64,000 bases of DNA from Larus michahellis (Eukaryota > Chordata > Aves > Charadriiformes > Laridae). The position numbers were made by a program, and so were the translations under genes. Of this stretch, positions 48,316 to 60,800 are shown piece after piece. The stretch lies in the NCBI RefSeq assembly GCF_964199755.1, contig NC_133900.1, positions 81,438,666 to 81,502,665 on the forward strand, read 5' to 3'. The number at the start of each line of letters is the position of its first letter. Position 1 is the first letter of the stretch. Below the pieces are notes generated by a model, which worked only from the letters and a program-made list of their open reading frames with translations, did no database searches and was not told the origin of the DNA.

Positions 48316-51300
48316 CAGAGAACAAAAAAGGTTAAAAAAAGAATGCTGCCAAAAGATGCCAAGAAGGTTATCAAGAGCATGAGAAAATCCAGACTAGCCT
48401 GTATCAGTTTCAGTGGATCCTGAATTTCAGAGTCTAAAATCAGCCATCAGCACTCAGCATTTGGAGTCTGTGGCTGCAGAGACTACGGACATCTACCAGT
48501 AGGATTACTTCTACAAGAACCAACTTCACAAAGCAGGAAGCACCCAAACACCCGACTGGGAACACAGCCGATAAACCCTGCGGCCCCAGAAGAAACCAGA
48601 CTAAGGAACATCACAAAGATACAAATTTACATGTATTTGAGAAATCTCTTCATGCTAAAAACTTCTGATATATTACTGCTCCACAAATAACAACTTACTT
48701 GCAGTATGCTAATAAGTTCCACTCGGCTTACCTGAACAATTCTCCTGGTTCTTTTAAGAAATCACTTAAGAAAATACAAGAGGGAACATGATCAGGGTAT
48801 TAAGTTCAGCAATATCCCAACAAGTAATGCCCATCTGCTTTTGTGCTAATGTTGTCTAGGAGCTTAAATACTCTCTTTTTTTCCCCACTCCCGATGCTTA
48901 CGACCCAATGTATTTGCAGAGAACATACCTCTCCTCCTTCAGACCTCATTCCACTCTTTTAGTGTTCTTTCCTACGTCTGCTTCTCCTGTGCCTTTAATC
49001 TTTCTAGAGGACTCTTCTACGTTTACTCCAACTTACATGTAACTTTTCTTTAAAAAACAACAACCAGAATTCTGCACCCTATTGTAGAGCTCCAGCTAAC
49101 TTCTCCCCTGCGTCAAGTACAAGGAAATTGAAATTTCCATAATATCAGTGGAAATACCCTGCCCTATATATAGTAAGAACAAAACTTGGTTTTTTCACAG
49201 CTCTACTACATTGGTGGTTTACTGTCACCCCACAACTGAACAGCTGGTTCCAGATACCTTTTTTACGCTGCCTGCAACTAGTGAGTCTGAAGCAAGTATT
49301 CCTGGGTTTGACTCTCACGACCATGATCTTGCCCATTACAGTTTAACAGCTCACTCTGCGGATATGAACGAGGATCTTTGACTATCCAATTATTCTTATT
49401 TGTTATGCATTTTTTAAGCATCTCCACTTCATCACACGCTAAAGAGAGTCACATAAACTAAAACGAAAAACAATACTTTAAATGTTACCAAATGCAGGAC
49501 AGAACCATAACCCTGTGCCACGCTTGCTAATACAAAAGCCCAGTAAACAGCATCTGAATGAACCCATCAGTCTTAACAAGAAAAACAAAGCAACACGCAA
49601 AACTCCCTCCCCCAAAAGCCCAGTAGGTAAAACAATCGTCTTTTTAGAATTCGACTACTAGAAGAGGCTTCTTTAAATTATAGCTCACTTGAAAATAGGT
49701 GGCATTTTAAACCACACAGAAGAATTGTCTAAGAGATTTTGTAGCTAGGACCGTGAGATGGGAGGGGATGAGGGTTTGGGTTGCGGTTTTTTTTCATAGA
49801 AACCTGTTACTATTAAATTAATCAATTAATGTTAAAGCTACATTGTCATCGACCACACCACCACCCCACCCCCTCAGAAACAAAGCCTGCCTGTTTTCTG
49901 GCAGTAAACAGTAAACGCAAGGAAAGATAGACGCATTAAAAAAATCTGACACTAGTGGAGATTTGGCAAGAGAGAGCGAGCACATGAAAAACAAAAGGAA
50001 AAAAAAAAAGCAACGATAAACCTAGATGTTTTCTTTTAGGGTGGAAATTGTATAAAGGCAGAGAAAAATATTCCTTTGCAAACACTCCTGAAAGCATAGA
50101 ACATGGCTGTTGAAACACAACAATCATCCTGTCTTAGCCACATGCTCTTCACGATCCTCTTCAGTTTAGCCAGAACACATTTTCAGCGTGGCTGGGGATG
50201 CTGCAGCAAACATTCAGCAAGAGTCTAGTCGGCAGCTAAAATCCTTGAAAGGCAAAGGGATGATTAGCAAAACAACCCAACGACAGAGCGCGCCCTCTCT
50301 CATTTATATTGATTGCTGTAACCGTGGAAGGATTTTCACCCCAAAGATGATACTGCGGTTGTTACAGCTTTTCAAACAAATAGTGATGACTGGCAGATAA
50401 CTTCAGGTTAAAATAAGAACCTGCAACACTGAATGCAAGTCCCATGGTACCGCAGCAGCCTTTAACAGCCCAGTTTTTCCTGGCTAGGAGAGAACTGATG
50501 AAAAGGCCAGGCATGGAATCAATTAAAATAGTGCCGAAGTGGTTTTGAAAAGAAAAGGTTAGACACTCCAAAGACTTAGCAGTTGAGAGTTTAATGGGTC
50601 ATTTTTTCCCTGTGCTGGAACACAGAGCTTTCACTATGGCTGGAGTAGATTTAAGATGTACTTTAATGCTCATGGAATCAAAATATCTTATACCCTAACA
50701 CATGAAGGACATGCTAGGATATTCTGCCCCTATGCTCTACCTGCCTTGAGTAGATGCAGTGACCCCTATTTCATACAATGACTCAAAATACTTTCAAATT
50801 CTGTCCTTCGGTCTCCCCTGTGTGGGGATGAGCTGTGAGGGTGGAAACACAGGAAATGCCACGGCACAACAGTTCAGCAGCTCACCAAATCTGCGGCCTC
50901 TCTCATGCTGGTCAAGCATCTTAGAGGAAGCCTTAGGAAACCAACTGCACACACTGCCACTAGTGTATACCACATCTTAAAGGGAAATGCCCTTGCTCCA
51001 GACAAAACCAGTTCTTTTACAAACCTCAAGGACTGGCAGATTTTCGTTTTGTCTCCCAATCAGTATGACTATCAGCAAATGCGTCAATCAAAAACTACGT
51101 CCTCAAATAAAGGACAGTACCTGGAACCAGGGGTTCCCACAATTAAACAACACACTAGGTTAAACGTGTTTCCTCCTGTCCATTTCACATGGCTTTTGCT
51201 TCTTAATTTTATTGAGCACTCGTTTTATTACAGGAAGCAGTAAACCAAAACCTACACCAGGCATTTTACTACTATTACAACAGCAACACCTCCCTACCAC

Positions 51301-54300
51301 CTGCTCTTTTCTTTTTTAAGTGATATTTCAGGAATCTGAAACTCTCCCTGTACATGAGCCATAAAACCAAACATGGTATCCAAAACAAGGATGAAATTAT
51401 CAATTTCACAGCCAGACCTCTCTTGCGTGACTTCTTGGATACCTCCTAAATTACAGTCTTATGTTTAGGCTTTCAATTACCACCCTCCACCCATGTTCCC
51501 CACTGACTCCAGCAACATGCAGACCACGCTCCTAAAAAAGAATGAAACTTAACATATTTGAGCACAATTTTGCCAGTGTTCACTGCATTGCCTTACACTG
51601 CGTTGCTGATGTCACTATTTTGCAGAATTGCTCAGCTGTTTTGCTCAGCTGCCACTAGTGCCTTCTGAAGTCCTCCTCAGCAGCCTTAATGAACCTGAAC
51701 AACTGTGATCTGACAGATAGGGTTACCACTTCATTATCCATTCCATCCCTCAGATTTCTAATACAGCTATTAAAACCCAAACATTTGGTATTGATCTCTG
51801 CTGCACAGAATACTGTTAACCCTTTCCAGGGACCATAACTGGCCGTTCTTCTTTTTTCTCCTCAGTATTCTGAACTGAGCTCGACAAGACTTTCTCTTGG
51901 ACTTCCACCAAGCATTTATAAAGCACTAGAGCGTGGAAGAGTCCCTGTGCTCCCCAAGTGTCGCTATGACCCAGTTTTCTGAAAGATGAGAGCACATAAA
52001 AGTAGTTGTGTCTTTGCCCTCTGATTCAGTATAGAGAGACCTAAATTAGGATATAAAGACTAGGTTTCTGAGATGATCTCAGGAGCTGCCGATGATCTCA
52101 AACCAAACCATGATTGAACTAAACCAAAAGGACAGCAAAAGGAGAGATTTGGGATAATTTCTTGAACAAATCTGGCAAGTAACCACTGGACAGAGAAAAT
52201 CACATATAACAAGATTTTGAGATCAAAGCATAGGGGATGCATAAATCCAAACTCTGAATGACTGCATTTTATGCCATAGCAAGATAATATTTTCTCAACA
52301 CACATTAAAACAACCAAAAAAAAAAATCATTCCTTATCTTGTCATTATGTTGTCACTCCTTATTCTGGATCATAAGAAAAAAGGCCTCACAGTTACTGCC
52401 ATATTCTTTCAACAAGCTACCCCCCACAGGCAGTGCTTTACCTCACCCAGACCTTACCGGCCCAAGGGCACACGACTCCTATTTAGCAGGGTAAAAAGTG
52501 TCTCTGTCAGAGCCGGAGCTTGACACAGCTCCCTGCTTCAAAAGCACCTCTGATCATCAGTAAACACTGCATTGCACATGGTGAAGGGGGTGGCACATGC
52601 CCCTCTCCTCACCTGGCCACCCCCTCTGGGAGGCTGGGGCTGCTGCACAGACCAGTTCTTGGAAACGCCTGTAGAGGATGTCAGTAGCCCTAAAAAGCAT
52701 TTTTTGAAGCCTCTGCTGTTCTTCCTGCCTGTTTGGTAGCTACAAGTTTTAGTCTTGTAGAGCTGATGTAGAGGCTACTTAAAGAAAAACCTAGGCTGCA
52801 ATGACTGAATTAGCAGCAGCAGAAGATTGGAGAGAAAAACAAGAAACGATGTAAGAAAGAAAAAATACAGGAAAGGTTAAAAGGAAATGTGGGGAAAGAG
52901 ATGATTTCTGTTTGATTCCTAAAGCAGGCGATGCAGCATATGTGATGTTAATGATGAAAGACTTGTTAAAAGAATCCAAATGCTTAGTGGGGCTAAACGG
53001 AAGCAGGAATAATAACCAAATGGTAAGAAATAAAATTAGTACCTCCAGCTGCAGGAAGGCTGGGAAAACATAACGGTCTGCAGGACTGCTGGAATAAGCA
53101 AAGTGAGAACGGCTGCCTGTATCAGTGAAGAAAGAAGCGAACAAGAGGACGGTTGTTTTGTGAAGGTCGATCTGCATGTGCTCTGCATACACTCGCTGCT
53201 CGCCTTTGTTTTGTTTTCTAGGCTGACCTTGACCCCATGCCACACAAAGGATTCAATAAAAGCCTCCCTTCAAAATCTCAATTAAAAGACTGAAAGAACA
53301 AACGTATCTTGGGCTGCAGCCCAAAGCCTAAGCCCAAGCGTCAGCCACCCAGCAGAGGGAGCATCCCCAGCAGCTCAGGCGTGAGCCAGAGTGCCTGGCT
53401 CTGGCCAGGGCAACCTGCCTCCTGCAGTGGCTTTGAAGGAGCCCTCCCAGTGCTTGGGACAGGCAGAACAGCCCAAAAAGAAACATTTAGTTTTTTCTCC
53501 AAAGGGTTGCTCCTAAGCTTTTATGGTGAGAGATCAAAGCTAGAGGAAGGATGGGAGCTTACAGGATAGTGAAGAAAGTTTGAGGGTAAATTAGTGTTGT
53601 GCATACTAATAAGGCACACATGCAACATCGCTCCACTGAGGGAGCCTGCTAATGGCTTGGGCAGTTTGAACCAAAACACATGAAAGCAGTTAAGCATGTC
53701 ATCACCAACGATGTCTTCAGAAGTGTTCAGCTGCTTTACGAGAAGCTCTTCAAAACACACATGCAGATATAGTTTCCTAGAAAGAAGGTGTAATCCACAA
53801 GAAAACGCAGGGCTACCCAAAGTGCATCCTGCATGCCATGTGAGGCCTGCAAAGCCTCTGCATGAGGCTCGTAATTTTTTTTATTTAAATTGTGGTATTT
53901 TATTTCAATTCTCGTACTACATTTAATTGAAGTATTGCAATGTAGATTTGTTACACAGCATCCAGTTTGGGGCACTCTCTGAAAACAATTTGGGGAGCAT
54001 TTGTGGAACAGGGATAAGGTGGAAACTAACCTCAGGGCTTTGGTCTAAAAGACTAATTGACTGCCAAAATTATCTTGGTGTAATTATACCTATGTAAATC
54101 CCTATTTATCCTGGAATAAGAGTGGTTTTTTTAACTTGATTTAGCTTATACAACTTCCAAAGTTATATCAATGCAGGCAGTTGTACATGCATAATCCTGC
54201 TAAATTCCTCTGCATGACCTTTCATATCATGCATAAAAAAAGTGAAAATTAAAAACAGAATAATCAATAGTAAAAATAAAATACTAATTTTATTAGAGGC

Positions 54301-55332
54301 AAGGATGTATCTTCCTGTTATTCAATCATATGCTCCCTAAGGTATTCAAAAAGTAAATATCAAAACAAAGGAATTACCCTTTTCTTTAAGTAATACTTCC
54401 TCCTGGGTTCTGACAGCTTTACTCTTGAAGAGTAGATAACCACTGACATTTAGAGTTGCAAGTACTATTTCTCTAAAAACTTCCTGTTATGGTCAAAGGC
54501 AGAGATATTAAAGGAGACAAATTTGGCTCCTATTGCCGTATGTTGTTTCTAATAGTCACAGCTTGAGTTTCAAAACTGATGTAGAATTTGCACTTCCCTT
54601 TGTCTCCATTGAGTGCTGCTGTACTCTCAGTACTTCTGAAAATCAGGAGTCACCTAGGAGCCTCATTTCTGGAATCTGGCATAAAAACTCAGAATTGAAT
54701 GTGAAAAGAACCCATGGACGTAAGCTACCTGGGAATATCCGAAAGTCTTGGATACAATGCTTAAGAGTCACGCATCTCCTTCATACTTCCTTTTCTAAAT
54801 AAGAGCCTAAAAGTTGGAATGTGATTTACATGTCTTTTGCCTTGCTCCTGGCATACTTTTTTCAGTTGAAGCTTTGATGTAGTTAGTGTTTCCAAGAAAA
54901 GTTTGGGGGTTGCAAAATTATATTCTTAAAATGAAGAAAAAGAAAAGAGGGATACAGAGTAAGGAGTTCTTGGTTTTAGAGAAAATAATTCTGGTATTCA
55001 GAGTCATTTCCTCATGACACCTTTGGAGACTGAGGATGCAAAAGTCTTCTGTAACTTCCTAGTGACATTTTCCTCCTGATAACATAACTTCTTTCAAGGG
55101 CAGGAGTAACCTTGCCAAACATAATCACCACAATTTCTCCCCTCATACGCAGCCTCTGACTGTATCATTCATCCCCTACGCAGACATTCTGCAAGCCTGT
55201 TTGCCAGATACTGCTCCTTAGGAAGTGCTTGCAGAATACCAGAAATACACGAATTCTCGCCCAGGCCTCCAGAGCGCAGGTCATCTCCTTCAACCATGGC
55301 TTCCACCAATAGTGAAGTCACAGTGCTGGCTT

Positions 55333-55344
55333 TGTGATATCACA
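55333..55344. other. 12-bp perfect palindrome TGTGATATCACA
   Basis: A perfect 12-bp palindrome in STOX2 intron 1. It is flanked within 50 bp by GAAGTCAC and TGAGGTCACA words that look like nuclear-receptor or CRE-type half-sites. It may be a transcription-factor cluster; function is not shown by sequence alone. Confidence 0.4.
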
Positions 55345-56825
55345 GCATTCTCCGTAGCAACAGCCTATGAGGTCACAAATAAAGGATTAACACTTCGCTG
55401 CAGGATTAAGGGAACTAAGAAGCTGGTCTGTCAGGAAGATGGGTTTTACTTCAAATAATGAGAATTAGGAGAATGCTGAAAATAAATGGGTTGTAAACTG
55501 TCTTTGTCTAGCATGCATCCTTTATCCAATAATGCTGTAAAGTAAGATATTCCTTTGACAGTTCCCAAGTAACTGAGTGAACTGCAGGCTGCCTCTTGAG
55601 CTATTACATGGGCACTGAATCCTGAAAAAACTTCTGTATCTTTTGACTCCTCAGTCATTTGATTTTGCAAGTGCAGACAGCAGTCAGACCACTCTCCTCA
55701 AATTGTCTGCTGGTTAGTATATTCACAGGTGTTCAATGCTGGCAATAAGTTCCAGAAAGTAATTAAAAAAAATAAAATAGAAAACCAAGCCTGGAAACAT
55801 CTTGCCTTAGCCCACCTTACTGTTTAGGCAAGGATTTGTGAAGGTGATTCCAAAGCGGGAGTCTATGTTCCTAAGAAAGATTAAAAACAATACACATTGT
55901 AAGTTACAGTACTTTAAATACTTGTTTAAAATGTGAGAAACTGATTATTTATAAGAACCTTCCCTGCAAAATATACTTGCAGTCACATGAATCTTTACCA
56001 CAAACATGACTGTTAGAATAAAGCACTTGTATGAATAATTTCATTACACTCTTAGTGGTGCATTTTTTTCGACAATATCTGGTTTACTCCCCAGTGAACA
56101 CGCTGTTTAGAAGTTCTGTAAAATACATAACCTCCAGAACCTGTTTGAAATTATTCCAAAGCTTTTATCTCCCCACTTCCCCACCATGGAGCGAATCAAG
56201 AAGAGCACAAATACAACCACCCGACAAACGCTTCCTGGCCCCTCAAGGAACCACTGAGGCATCCATGCAACTATCCAGAGCACAAATTAAACGTTAATTT
56301 GGTTTCAGCATTTAAAGGGAGTTACAGTCCATCAGGGGAGGGGGGAATGAAAGGAAGGATGATACCAGGTGAGAACAGACTTACTACGTTATTCACAGAA
56401 ATCCTATGCCCTGTGCATGCTTGCACATGAAAACACTTCTGTATTTTTGAAGTAATTTCCCACTTTTACAGATGCCTGGCAACTCAAGCTGCCTAATGTC
56501 TGTAAACTAGCCACTGCATGCATATAGAATCATCTCACATGTGCAGCAGGTCCAACACATCAAGTGTACCACGCATGCATAATTTATCTGCCAGGGACTG
56601 TCCCGGATTTTAAGATTAAGATCTAAAAATCCTAAACCAGCCTGGTTTATAATTTGCACCCTGAGCTGTGATGCAACCATAAAGCAGCTGTACAGCATGA
56701 GAGCAGCTTTAAAATTCTGAGTAAGGGCCTGCTTGTAGCTTAGTGGAGCTGGAAGGTGAGACTTCCAGCATTATGAGTGTAGGCACTAATACCAATTTCC
56801 ATTCTAGGACTGGAAAAAACACATT

Positions 56826-56998
56826 AGGTTGCACAGAGAAGCTGTGGCTGCCCCATCCCTGGAGGGGTTCAAGGCCAGGCTGGACGGGGCTTGGAGCAAC
56901 CTGGTCTAGTGGGAGGTGTCCCTGCCCAGGGCAGGGGTTGGAACTAGGTATCTTTAAGGTCCCTTTCAACCCAAACCATTATGTATGATTCTATGATT
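56826..56998 (+). mobile_element. CR1 LINE 3' tail (about 0.17 kb) in STOX2 intron 1
   Basis: It reads TTGCACAGAGAAGCTGTGGC, then CTGGAGGGGTTCAAGGCCAG and CTTGGAGCAACCTGGTCTAG. It ends CAACCCAAACCATTATGTAT and GATTCTATGATT, the sense CR1 3' end with its tail repeats. Confidence 0.94.
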
Positions 56999-57521
56999 GG
57001 ACAACTTTACAGTAGCTGATAAAGACCTCATCCGGAGTCTCACCTCCCAGTCCGGAAAATTTAGATCTCTATTTTGCAGTTGGACGACTGTTAAAAACAC
57101 TAAGAAATAACAAGATAGACCGATGAGATGTTTCACAGTCTTTTAAGTACGCTTTGAAATTCTGTAACCTATTTTAAAACATATTTGTTTCTTTGCCCTC
57201 CAGCACCAGCAGTAAAGAATCTCCAAGCAAGTGCTCAGATATACCAGATTTACTTGCTTGGCCACTAACCCCTACAGCTTTCTAGGCCTGTTAATAACGG
57301 CTGAAGCCAGCCGTGCTGTAAGACACCAGGGCCTTCAAACGGACCGCGGCCGGGCCTGGCCCAGGCCGTCTCTTTAAACCTGCAGGGATGAGAAACACAC
57401 GGCCTTTACTAAACCGGCAATTTTCTAGCCTCCTGCTAGAGCATAACGCCCGTTCAACCGCCAGGACACCCCGAGTTAATCCCCAATACAAAGGCAAGGC
57501 GCCATCCACGCTCCCCGGGGC

Positions 57522-57539
57522 GGGGGGGGGGGGGGGGGG
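57522..57539. repeat. 18-base G-run in the CpG island
   Basis: Uninterrupted run of 18 G on the + strand beside GGGGC. A strong G-quadruplex candidate at a putative promoter, and prone to sequencing or assembly error. Confidence 0.9.
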
Positions 57540-57846
57540 CGGGAAGAGCAGCCCCGCCGGTACAACCGGCCCGCCCGGGCCCACCCCAACCGACACTGCC
57601 GGGCTCAGCGCAGCCCCCCGACTCCCCGCGCTGCCGATGGAGCCTTTAATGTCGCGGCAAAGCGGGTAACGGAGTCAAACAGGGAGAAACGCGGCCCCGG
57701 CCCAGCCCGGCGACGCGGTACCTCAGCGGCAGCACCTCCCGGCGGCGCTGACGCGCGGCCGCCCCGCCCCGCCCCGCCGCCGTCCCGGCATGCACCGCGC
57801 GGGGATGGGAGGTGGGGGGATGAGGTGGGGGGTGGTAACCCGGCCC

Positions 57847-57860
57847 GTCGCCATGGCAAC
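57847..57860. promoter_or_regulatory. RFX X-box (GTCGCCATGGCAAC)
   Basis: It matches the X-box consensus GTNRCC-N(0-3)-RGYAAC at every defined position, with a 2-bp spacer. A further half-site-like GGTGGCAAC follows at about 57865-57873. X-boxes of this form bind RFX factors and are typical of promoters of cilium-related genes. Its place at the edge of a CpG island favours real promoter use. Confidence 0.7.
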
Positions 57861-60800
57861 GCGTGGTGGCAACGCACCAGGCCTTCTCCCCAGCGCCTCC
57901 CTTCAAGGAAAGCTTCAGGGCACCCCCAAAAAAGGATGAAAAGCAACAATTCACCCAGTTCGAAGATGCCAGGTTACTCTCACCTTTGCACGACGCTTTT
58001 TCCATGTTTTCAACCCAAACCAGGGGGTGGCATTTTGCTTCAGCGAAGCTTTCCCCCACCCTGCCCCGCCATTGTGGATGCGGGAGCAGTTCCCACAGGA
58101 TACGCAACGGGTCCCAGCCAGCCAAAGCTCAGAGGCAAAAATAAAAATAATAGGTTTTTCTCGATTGGTTTCTTTGGGCTTGGGGTCGTGGGGTTTCTTC
58201 GTGGTTTCGTTCGAGGTTGGGGATTTTACACAGTGGTAAAGAAAATTTCCATCCAGTTCCTGTATGAGCTCTCTGTCCTCAGGAGAAACCTTCCCACCTG
58301 AAGCGAGGGCGCGGCGGGGGCCTGGTACTCCAAAGAGCGGTAAAGGCAGGAAAAACCCCTTTGCCTCCCCGAGGGCAGCGACATGACGGGACGTGTGCTG
58401 CTGACGCCATGAGTGGATCTGAACAGTCACCGCAACCAAATCCACCCCCCTCCTTCAAAAGGAACCCTTCAAGTACCGTACAGGACTTTTTTCACTCAGC
58501 ATGGCTTCAGAATTGATGCAAGGTTTTTTGTTGTTGGTTTTTGTTGTTTTGTTTTTAAATTTAAGAAGGTAAAACAAAGGACCACAGCAAAGTACTCCCC
58601 TCTGGCTGCTACTGAGGTAGAATCTACACTTGTACAGAAACTTACACCAGTTTTCCGCTTTTTTAAAAAGAAGCTGTCGTCTAAAAAGACAACCATAAAG
58701 GGAATGTTTTTGCACAAGAAGGATAAAAAGACCCACTACCTCTGTCTTGAACAGATGCAATCTTGAATAGATTGCTATGACCCAAACACGCTTTGTAAAA
58801 ACAATACATCAGCTGAAAACCAAAGCTGTAGAGCAGAGCCAAAAGCTAAAACAAAAAACATTCTCTGTCTCTCTTGGTTTTGCTTAGAAAATGATGTCTG
58901 ACTATATAGTCTTAAAAAAGCATCAAGAGCAAGCAGGAGAATTAGTAGATAAAGGCAAAATCACGGGGTAACAAAGGTGCCTTGCTATGGATCCTGAGGA
59001 TGAATTTGAACTTTGCTTTGAACTTTTTCCGAAGGTTTTCTTCACGAGTAAACCGGCATCTTGGTTTTTAGGGATGGTGTGTCTCATGGCCTATGGGAAT
59101 CAGCAACACGTACAGCCTAACCACACCAAGCTGATGGATGTTTAGGAGACAGCTAAAGCAGTATTTGTGTCACTGTAACTCGGTGTTTGGGACGCAGCTG
59201 ATGCAAGCCCTGGTAAGACACGGGAGGTCTGCAGCACGCTGCGGTCAAGAATCAGCACCATGACCTCATCCTCCCCCAGCGCTCAGGCACGAGGGAAGCT
59301 GAGAACGGACTAGCAGCCAATTAACCACTGATTCAGCCTGAATTTCAATGTTCTTCCCTTTATGAGCTCACTCATCGTTTGAATTACTTAAGGAAGCTGC
59401 ACAAATGCTTTTATTCCAGACTTTGACATGCAACCCATTACTGGAGCTGGCTAACTTGAAAGAAATTGAAACTTTCTGCTTGAGCAATGGAAAAAAAGAT
59501 CAAGAAGGTAACGCGGCGGAGTAATACCGATGTTGAAAGGCAACTGCCACCACTCTAAGCAAGACTGAGAACCGCTGCGTGGCAGCACAACTGTGAGGAT
59601 CTCCCCCGCGCTGCAACTACACACTGAAAACACACACACAATCCACAAGACCACCAGCACAGCCCTCTCACCCTAAACAAACAGCTGAAAGAGTGAAAAA
59701 AAAAAAAAAACCCCAAACCTCTCTATAAATCCAATTTCCCCCTGCCAGGCAGTATGCAAAAAGCAACAGCAGGCGATTCGTACGATCACACAACCTCCAG
59801 CAGGCAGGAAATCCCAGGCCAAGGCTCAGCGTAGAAGCTACAAGCCAACAGAGTGCAAAGGATTTTAAAAAGGCCACCACACCACCACACTGTGTCCAAA
59901 GCATTTTCTTGCCTATACATTGATTTCCCATAGCATTGCTTTGGCTTCTCTGTTTTCCATTAATTTTTGAGACCTTTAAGTGCTGGCAATTGTCTTTCCT
60001 TCACTAATGCCACTGAAACTCATGACTTCTTCTACAGGTCAAGTATGAGGAAATGGTTCTTTACTGGGTGACATCAGCAGTGTCTGGCATTTTACAGGAT
60101 CTGGAAGAAGACCGGCCCTGCCCCAAGGAGTTCACAGCCTAGTTCTGACAGAGCCAACATGCTTCAGATACAATCTATGAGGCCATGGAAGCATGAGATC
60201 ACTTCCTCCTTGTGATCTTCAGCTTTACATACTTATCAATTACTTCTATTTAAAAGGCTCCTTTGAAAAAAAGAAAAAAAAAAAAACCAGAGGAAATAAA
60301 AAGGCTCATAATGATTTTATCAGTTTCGGTATTTGGCTTTGGGACCAACCATGTACTTTCAGTTATTAAACAGCCGCGATTGCCTTTTTCCTCAAGTACA
60401 GGAGGAGGAACCTGGCAAACAACCAGGGAGGACAAGATGACTGACAATAGCTTACAGCTAAACTAGCAACTGCTCAACCAAATTGCACAATCCACAGAAG
60501 ATGTGCCATGACTCTTAGCTAAAGGATGATAAGCCTACAACCAAGAGCCATAAAATTCCTATTGGTATCTCTTGTTTGTATTTAAAGAAAATACAGAAAA
60601 ATCTGATGCTCACTTATTTCTGCAGTATCTGAAAGCAAAGGATTCGTCAGCTTTCTACACATAGTTTCTGTTAACTGGAAGCCTGGAATGATCTAACTAC
60701 TACCTCCATGTACAGGATTTGCACACCTATTAAAATTTGGGATTTTTGCTGTAAGCTTACAGGATGTTTTTGCTTTTTTCTCCTTCACTGCTAAAAAAAG

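Larger units (their letters stand above)
57290..57930. promoter_or_regulatory. CpG island with GC boxes and an RFX X-box: candidate promoter
   Basis: This is the clearest CpG island of the second half of the window, about 0.6 kb with dense CpG in otherwise AT-rich intron 1. Tandem GC boxes (CCGCCCCGCCCCGCCCCGCC, about 57760-57779) suit Sp-family factors. An X-box lies at 57847-57860. There is no obvious TATA box near the GC boxes. It does not encode the known STOX2 first coding exon. It may be an alternative 5' non-coding promoter of STOX2 (- strand), the start of an unannotated non-coding transcript on the + strand, or both. A weak possible - strand donor (CTGAG|GTACCG, junction at 57722/57721) is present. 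Confidence 0.7.

Noticed and set aside
57605..58125. Pro/Gly/Arg-rich open frames on both strands of the CpG island
   Set aside because: Expected by chance where stop codons are rare in GC-rich DNA; they do not match the STOX2 first coding exon or another family that I know.
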